Source: Irpex lacteus (lineage: Eukaryota > Basidiomycota > Agaricomycetes > Polyporales > Irpicaceae). Taken from it: a DNA stretch of 64,000 bases. The notes under the pieces were generated by a model that worked only from the letters and a program-made list of their open reading frames with translations, was not told the DNA's origin and ran no database searches. The stretch is from assembly GCA_001986395.2 (NCBI GenBank), contig MQVO02000024.1, positions 62,001 through 126,000 on the forward strand. The letters are read 5' to 3'. The position numbers were made by a program, and so were the translations under genes. Every line of letters begins with the position of its first letter. The stretch's first letter is position 1. This document shows positions 58,814 to 64,000 of the stretch, one piece after another.

Positions 58814-60295
58814 CTCCTGAAATGTCTCTTTGGCTCTGCTCTGCCAGCCTATAGCCTGCCTGCGAGCGGTGCGGTGGCGGCATCCCCAGCGAAGAGTAAG
58901 TTTACCTATCTAACCGATTGCCAGAGGTGCTCATTCTTGTATTCAGGGCTCCGAGCGTAGTTGCACCCAGAGTTGCACGTAGTTTGCCAGCGGTCGATAC
59001 GGCTAATGCCTGCTGTACGTGGTCCCACTGAGGGACGTCAGGCTCTCGTCGAGAGAGAGTTTCCAGGAACCAAAGGTTGGAACCTGGTGAGTCTCGTGCT
59101 TTGGTGTCAACAACCTCGAAGGCTAACTTAGCCGACCCCTATTGTTGCAGCCGGGCGGAATTCCGTCATTAGCGTCTCGTCGTTCACTACTTCGTGTGGT
59201 GTGACTTGACGAAAGTAGCAAATCAATTACCCCAGATCATCGGTACCCGTATCGAAGTCATCGCTATTCAACGTTCCGTCGACTGTGAAGTCCTCGATAA
59301 ACTCGCATTCCTCGCACCTCAATCTTGTAGCCGAACGGATGGCGATCGGGTCCTGCGGGAGGTCGTCGGATGCCCAACGGTAAGGGTACGGCAGAGGCAA
59401 GAGTTCTGGTGTCATGGGATGGAGTGCTGTCTAGATTGTAGTGGTCGATAGACGTGGTAGCGCATGTACTTCTTTGGCAATGTCAAGAGTTGTTGATATG
59501 GGTCCAAAATCTCCTTACAGACTGCCGGTCGTCTGGCCAACTGAATGAACAACAACTGCGCACTCACTCCAGCTGCTATTCATCTGTTACTGTTGCCAAT
59601 TAAGCGTACTTACACTGTGGCGAGTACTTTTTATGTGCGGTTGAAAGAGCGCATACTGATACACGAGGCACAGCTGCCATGGAGGAATGAACGTCGTCCC
59701 CAATGTACCTCCGGTGTACGCCCAATAAGCCACAATCGCAACGCTCATATTTGTAGACAGCGTTTCAAGCGAGCGGTGAAAGGACTGCACCGCCATATTC
59801 CCCAATCAGGCAATTTACGGCTTCTTCCATCGAGCGCTTTCGTCCCCAGGCTAGCTGACCACGACCAGATGACACACACCTACCGGCGACCGTCCAGCGT
59901 GTTGTCCTCCGCAACTCAGACCTGCGGAGGACTGCGCACAAAACGTGGATGCGGTGCGCCTATCATTATTATCGTATCGGCATCCTGTCTTTCTTGAAAA
60001 ACCTTGTTAGGATCGTCAGGTTCGAGCCAATCACAGACGGAGATATTTGCGTTCCTCACAGCCCTTCGAACCGCACATTCCAAGTCCTAGCAGAACTTTT
60101 ATTGACATGGCATAATGCGGGCGGTCACCAGGGTGCACTGCGACGATTAGCGGAGCATGCGAGAAAGTGCACAGCGTTCGCTATCGCTGGTCGGTCACGG
60201 TATATAAGGTACGAGCAACAGCAGGTACAGTATACCACACACCTCCTATACCCACTGGCGGACTCTATACCTCACTCCTCCTTTTCACTATTACA
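58814..60295. other. Intergenic, with TATA box of the second 7TM paralogue
   Basis: No gene is supported. Small open frames (for example 59545-59997 plus, 59227-59415 minus) have no motif and no splice partner. GGTATATAAG at 60199-60208 is a TATA box about 90 bases before the paralogue's start codon. Confidence 0.5.
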
Positions 60296-61513
60296 ATGGC
60301 TAGCACCCAACCCATCAACTACGCCCGCGCAGAAGGCATATTCAAGAGCGAGCTCGCTGGCGCAATCATCTTCGCCGTCGTATACATCCCGCTGTTTATA
60401 CACAACGTATTCCGAAGCATCCGGCGCCCAACATACGTCCTAATTGTCCTAGCTGTCTTCTGCATCAGTGTGTCCTCCTCCTAAATGCATCCTTACGCCG
60501 CTGACGGTCAAATCTTCGTATAGTTCGGATAACGGCCTTCACACTACGAGCGATTATTGCTGCCAGTGACACGGCAGGACAGAACCTGAACCTGGTGGTC
60601 GCGGCCAGTATCATCTACGGAGTAGGATTCTTTGGCCTGCTATACTCAGCGTACACTCTCGTACTGGACAGGTTAGCTGTCCTCTTTCTCCCTTTGTCCC
60701 TTCAAGACGAGTTATGGCATTTGCTGACGTACGATATCAAATTGTCTCCTTTCACAGAGAGCAGATTCTTGGGTATGAAGACACTGACGGCGGTCCGCTG
60801 GCAATTATGAGGAGAATAATGAAGATGCGACACCTCATTCGTCTGATACTCCTGACTGCTGTCACGTTGGGCATCGTCGGTGGCGTAAGTTGCAGTTCAC
60901 TCTTCCCATCCACAAAGCCATTAATGTTCTCCCCCTCAGGTCGACGCCGCTAGCAGCAATCCCTCGGAGCAAAGCACAGGATCCACACTCCGCCATGCCA
61001 GCTTTTACATCTTCCTTGTCATCGCTATTCTGTTAGTCCTCCTCACCGCAGACCTCGCGTTCCAAGAGCACAAAGGTAAAGTTTTCTGTATATCCCATCT
61101 CTTCCAAAGGCTTTACTAACCCTTCGACTACTTATTTCTGTAGCTGGCACTCGCAGTGTAGCAGGAAAGCTGGGCAATCGTTACGGTCTATACTTCCTCA
61201 CAGCGATCGCTCTGCTCTGTCTCGTACGCGAGTCGTTCTTTGTGGCCACGGCGTCGAATACGACGAAGGTAAGCATACCCCTGCACTCACAACATTTTAC
61301 AGAATTAACCTGAGCCATCCGTAGCAAAACAACGCTCACCTCTATTATCCCCTCGGAGCTCTCCCAGAACTCCTCGCCGTGTGTTTATTCTCTATCCCAG
61401 GTCTCGTTCCCTCGAGGAAGGAGATCGCTAACCGAGAGATGGACGGCTCAGAGTCAATGGAGCTTACCGGCTCTGGTGGCAGACGCCTCAGGAGCAACGA
61501 GGGCAGCGTTTGA
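60296..61513 (+). CDS. Seven-transmembrane fungal membrane protein, paralogue 2
   Basis: Six exons (60296-60467, 60524-60671, 60758-60884, 60940-61075, 61144-61268 and 61325-61513) join in phase to 298 residues. It is the paralogue of the gene at 53727-54942: the same seven-helix plan, ELAGAIIFAVVYIPL, GVGFFGLLYSAYTLVLDR, CLVRESFFVATAS and LVPSRKEI, and the same five intron positions and phases. A TATA box (GGTATATAAG) lies upstream, as in paralogue 1. The third loop (EQILGYEDTDGGP) and the C-terminal tail are the least similar parts. Function is unknown; RTA1/DUF7702-like membership is possible. The two copies flank POL4, so duplication was followed by insertion or rearrangement, or POL4 sat between them from the start. 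Confidence 0.84.
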
Positions 61514-62540
61514 GCGAAATGCGATCTCGGGACCTTGTACATGTGCGGTACCGAAGGCAGATGAAGACGACCGATAGATCTAATAGATTCAGAAGAGAAG
61601 TTGTACATACGACAGGAATCTTCGGAGCTGCGGATTCTCGCAGCAGATATGTTGGCGTTTGGAGGACATGAGGGGGCCCGCAGTACTAGTGACTATGACA
61701 GCGGGCGCTGCGCAGTAGTACTGGAAGACATCTTGACGGTGTTTCGTTATATCTAGATTATCGTATGAGACTATTATGAGTGTAAAGCGCAGGCTGGTGC
61801 GTATTATAGGCGATCATAATCCAGTTGGTATACCCAAGTCAATGAAGCTGGAGGTCAGCCTCTCGGCCTCCCAGTTGGTAAAGCGACAGTCTGTCTGATC
61901 TTCCAAACTCGCAGAAGCTAGGTGGTATGGTCGGGAAGCAAACGGCTCACGACGACTACCATTTCCAGATCGAACCGCAGAATACACCTACTTGACAGCT
62001 AGGATCCTCGGTACGGCTTGACCAAAGGGCTAATTCCCGTTGATTGCCTACCCCTTCCGAACTTCCGCCTGGCAGCCACCCACTAGATCTGTCATACCGA
62101 GAACTCTCGCCTGACAGATGAGCAGGCATTCGGTTTACAGCAATGCATGTTACATCCCCTGTTAATCGTCATTCGTACACCTATAAACAAGAAAAATACA
62201 CCTAGGTACATCAAATATCATAAAGTCCCGCCTTTAATTTGAGTGTTTCCCAACGTCAACCCCAACGAACGAACGTGAAATTAAATACGAAACGAAGCGG
62301 ACATATAAGGGTGAGTAGCGAAAGAGAGAGAAAGAGAAGTTAAGAGATAGGTAGACGGGGTGGGGTAGGTATGTGTACAAATAGCAAGTCTATAAGCACC
62401 TTGCTCGAGCAATCGAGCCGGAAGCGGTAATCTTACACTTTTCCTTCATATACGAGTGGTAGTGATGTGATGAGGAGATTGTAAAGATGAAGATGTGTAT
62501 GGGTCAGGAGGTCGGAGGTAGACACGGCAGGTCTACAATG
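61514..62540. other. Intergenic between convergent genes
   Basis: 3' sides of the second 7TM paralogue and the NMN adenylyltransferase gene. A short direct repeat CAGTTGGTA (61822 and 61871) and the small hairpin GGAGG..CCTCC near 61851-61872 are visible. No gene is seen. Confidence 0.5.
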
Positions 62541-63625
62541 TCATGACGATGACGAGCTGCTTTGCGTCTGCTTAGACGAGCCAGCCTCCTTCCCCTTGCC
62601 CTTTTCTCTCTCCTTCTCTTTCTCAGCCTCCCTGGCACCAGACGAAGCACTCGCAGTGGGGCCGTCATCCGTATACAGCCCGTTCTCCTCGATGTAGTCC
62701 ACGACAGGCATCGGCAGTAGGTACCTTACCGACAACCCGCGACGGAGGAAGAGTCGTACTTTGGTGGAGGAGACGTCATTCTGGATGAGCTGGTGGATGA
62801 GATGGATGTTGTGTCGCCATCGCGCGAGGTTGTCGATCGCTTGGTCCATGTCGGAGCCTGCACGCTCGACGATGAGGACACCGTACCGACCCAGAATGTG
62901 GTCAAGCTGTGTAAAGCAGACATAGTGGTTAGATTCAGTAAGAATTGCAGAATCATGGGGCTACGCCACAAGCGCGCAGTGGGAGAGGAAATGGAGAGAA
63001 ACGTCTGGGAGTGGAAGTGCATGGAACGGAGAAGGGGTGGGTACTGACATCTTTGTTAGACCATACTCCGGGTTCGCTCATGGTTGCAATGAGGTCCGAG
63101 CCTGCGAGGAGCATGATTCGTACATTTCTTCGCTCTCCATCCTCGGTCATGACTCCCCCGAGCTTGGTATTGATTTCGTGATCAAAGTGGTCGAGCACGA
63201 CCGCAGTACGTTGGTAGTCTTGGTAAGCTTCCCATCCGTCGACCATAAGCCATGACGACGTCTGCTCAGTAGCGAGCTGGCACATGTGAACTCTACATGG
63301 TAGAAGTTAGCCAAAGAGATGTGATAGAACTGAGTGAATTGGGTGCTCACCGATGATTCGCCGCCAAGAGCCCTGGCTTCTTGTACTGGTCGCTGACAGG
63401 ACTGAGGTAGCCGCCGACGATCTCAAAGTCTGTGCTCTGACGAACATAGTCCTTCGCCATCTCGAACATCCTCAAATGAAGGTACGTGACCGGGCTGAAG
63501 GAGCCGCATGCGACGAGGACTATAGGCTGCTTGTCTGGGTTGCGAAGTGTACGGGCAAGGCGGTGGGAGGGGAAAGAGTAGCCCTCAGGGTAACTGAACT
63601 CTCGCTGGGGCGAGTAGGATGCCAT
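62541..63625 (-). CDS. NMA1: Nicotinamide/nicotinate mononucleotide adenylyltransferase (NMNAT)
   Basis: Three exons (complement of 63351-63625, 63049-63292 and 62541-62906) join in phase to 294 residues. The nucleotidyltransferase motif ACGSFSPVTYLHLRMFE corresponds to GSFNPxTxxHL, which binds ATP. GGYLSPVSDQYKKPGL and VDGWEAYQ are eukaryotic NMNAT signatures. LLAGSDLIATM and the second ATP motif SSTKVR (in NDVSSTKVRLFL) follow. The enzyme joins NMN or NaMN to ATP to make NAD or its deamido form, the last shared step of NAD synthesis. A Lys/Glu/Ser tail of about 45 residues follows the fold; it is of low complexity and might serve nuclear targeting. The second intron is 142 nt. Confidence 0.95.
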
Positions 63626-64000
63626 GGCGGCGAGTATTTGGTGCGCTCGCTGGCGTCGGGGGGTCGAAGGACGGGGGAAAGGGGGAGAGGATTATGGCGG
63701 GGGTTGGAAGAGGGCAAATTATTATCAGTCGGTCGGATGACCACCGCGGCCGGCGTCACTGCGCTGAAGTCATTTGTTCCCACGCGAATAGGCGGAAACG
63801 GTCTCCAAGCGGATGTCCTGACTCCCTCCAGAAAACCATCCAGCCATCCGCGCAGGAATCCCTAGAAATATCACACTCGACATCGTGCAAGATCAGAGAC
63901 GAAGGTGGACGTTGCGGACAGTCTGATAACTGCAGTTACAAAATTTCAAGTTATCTAATCTACGTCGAACACTGATCAAACAGCGTGTTCCCCGCACCAA
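63626..64000. promoter_or_regulatory. Upstream region of the NMNAT gene
   Basis: Promoter side of the minus-strand NMNAT gene up to the window edge. No further gene can be called. Confidence 0.4.

Noticed and set aside
59545..59997. 150-codon plus-strand frame
   Set aside because: No motif, mixed composition and no splice or promoter support; a frame of this length is expected by chance here.
61850..61985. tRNA-like stretch with a D-arm-like CCAGTTGGTAAAGC and a B-box-like GATCGAACC
   Set aside because: The T-arm stem does not pair, no closing acceptor stem is found, and the A-to-B box distance is too long without a clear intron.
1..64000. Bacterial or phage features, CRISPR arrays, secondary-metabolite clusters
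   Set aside because: Spliceosomal introns throughout and eukaryotic families only; no regularly spaced repeats, and no polyketide synthase, NRPS or terpene synthase genes.

Overview
This is a nuclear window from a filamentous basidiomycete, most likely Agaricomycotina. Genes are dense, on both strands, and broken by many short introns (mostly 47-70 nt, with GTRNGY donors and YAG acceptors). Several products are basidiomycete membrane-protein types. There is no bacterial operon layout, ribosome-binding site or CRISPR array. All gene models were spliced by hand and checked for reading phase at every junction; no alignment or search could be run. Layout: a five-copy dispersed repeat, called R1 here, occupies about 9 kb (1-1190, 12950-14938, 22955-24975, 27487-29330, 50985-52791). 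Between the copies lie mostly housekeeping genes. 1.7-12.4 kb, all minus strand: a short-chain dehydrogenase, a 7TM protein with a 15-nt microexon, a DUF4203-type membrane protein, an FSH1-type serine hydrolase and a mitochondrial ABC1/ADCK atypical kinase. 15.3-22.8 kb: a monoglyceride-lipase-like hydrolase, an L-type (VIP36/EMP47) cargo lectin, the KDEL receptor ERD2, and a divergently transcribed membrane J-protein; three of these four belong to or suggest the early secretory pathway. 26.1-34.2 kb: a BIR1/survivin-type protein with two BIR domains sits between two paralogous helical proteins of unknown function. 35.0-38.6 kb: an oligopeptide transporter (OPT). 41.4-50.1 kb: transportin (KAP104) divergent from a steryl-ester/acid lipase, then the polarisome scaffold SPA2. 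53.7-63.6 kb: two paralogous 7TM genes flank a family-X DNA polymerase (POL4/lambda-like) and a palindromic intergenic element; a nicotinamide/nicotinate mononucleotide adenylyltransferase closes the window. No metabolic or biosynthetic cluster is apparent. The least ordinary content is (i) R1, which keeps a TATA box and conserved spliceable introns while its reading frame is broken in most copies, (ii) the duplicated helical-protein pair around BIR1, and (iii) an imperfect inverted repeat at 57820-58813.
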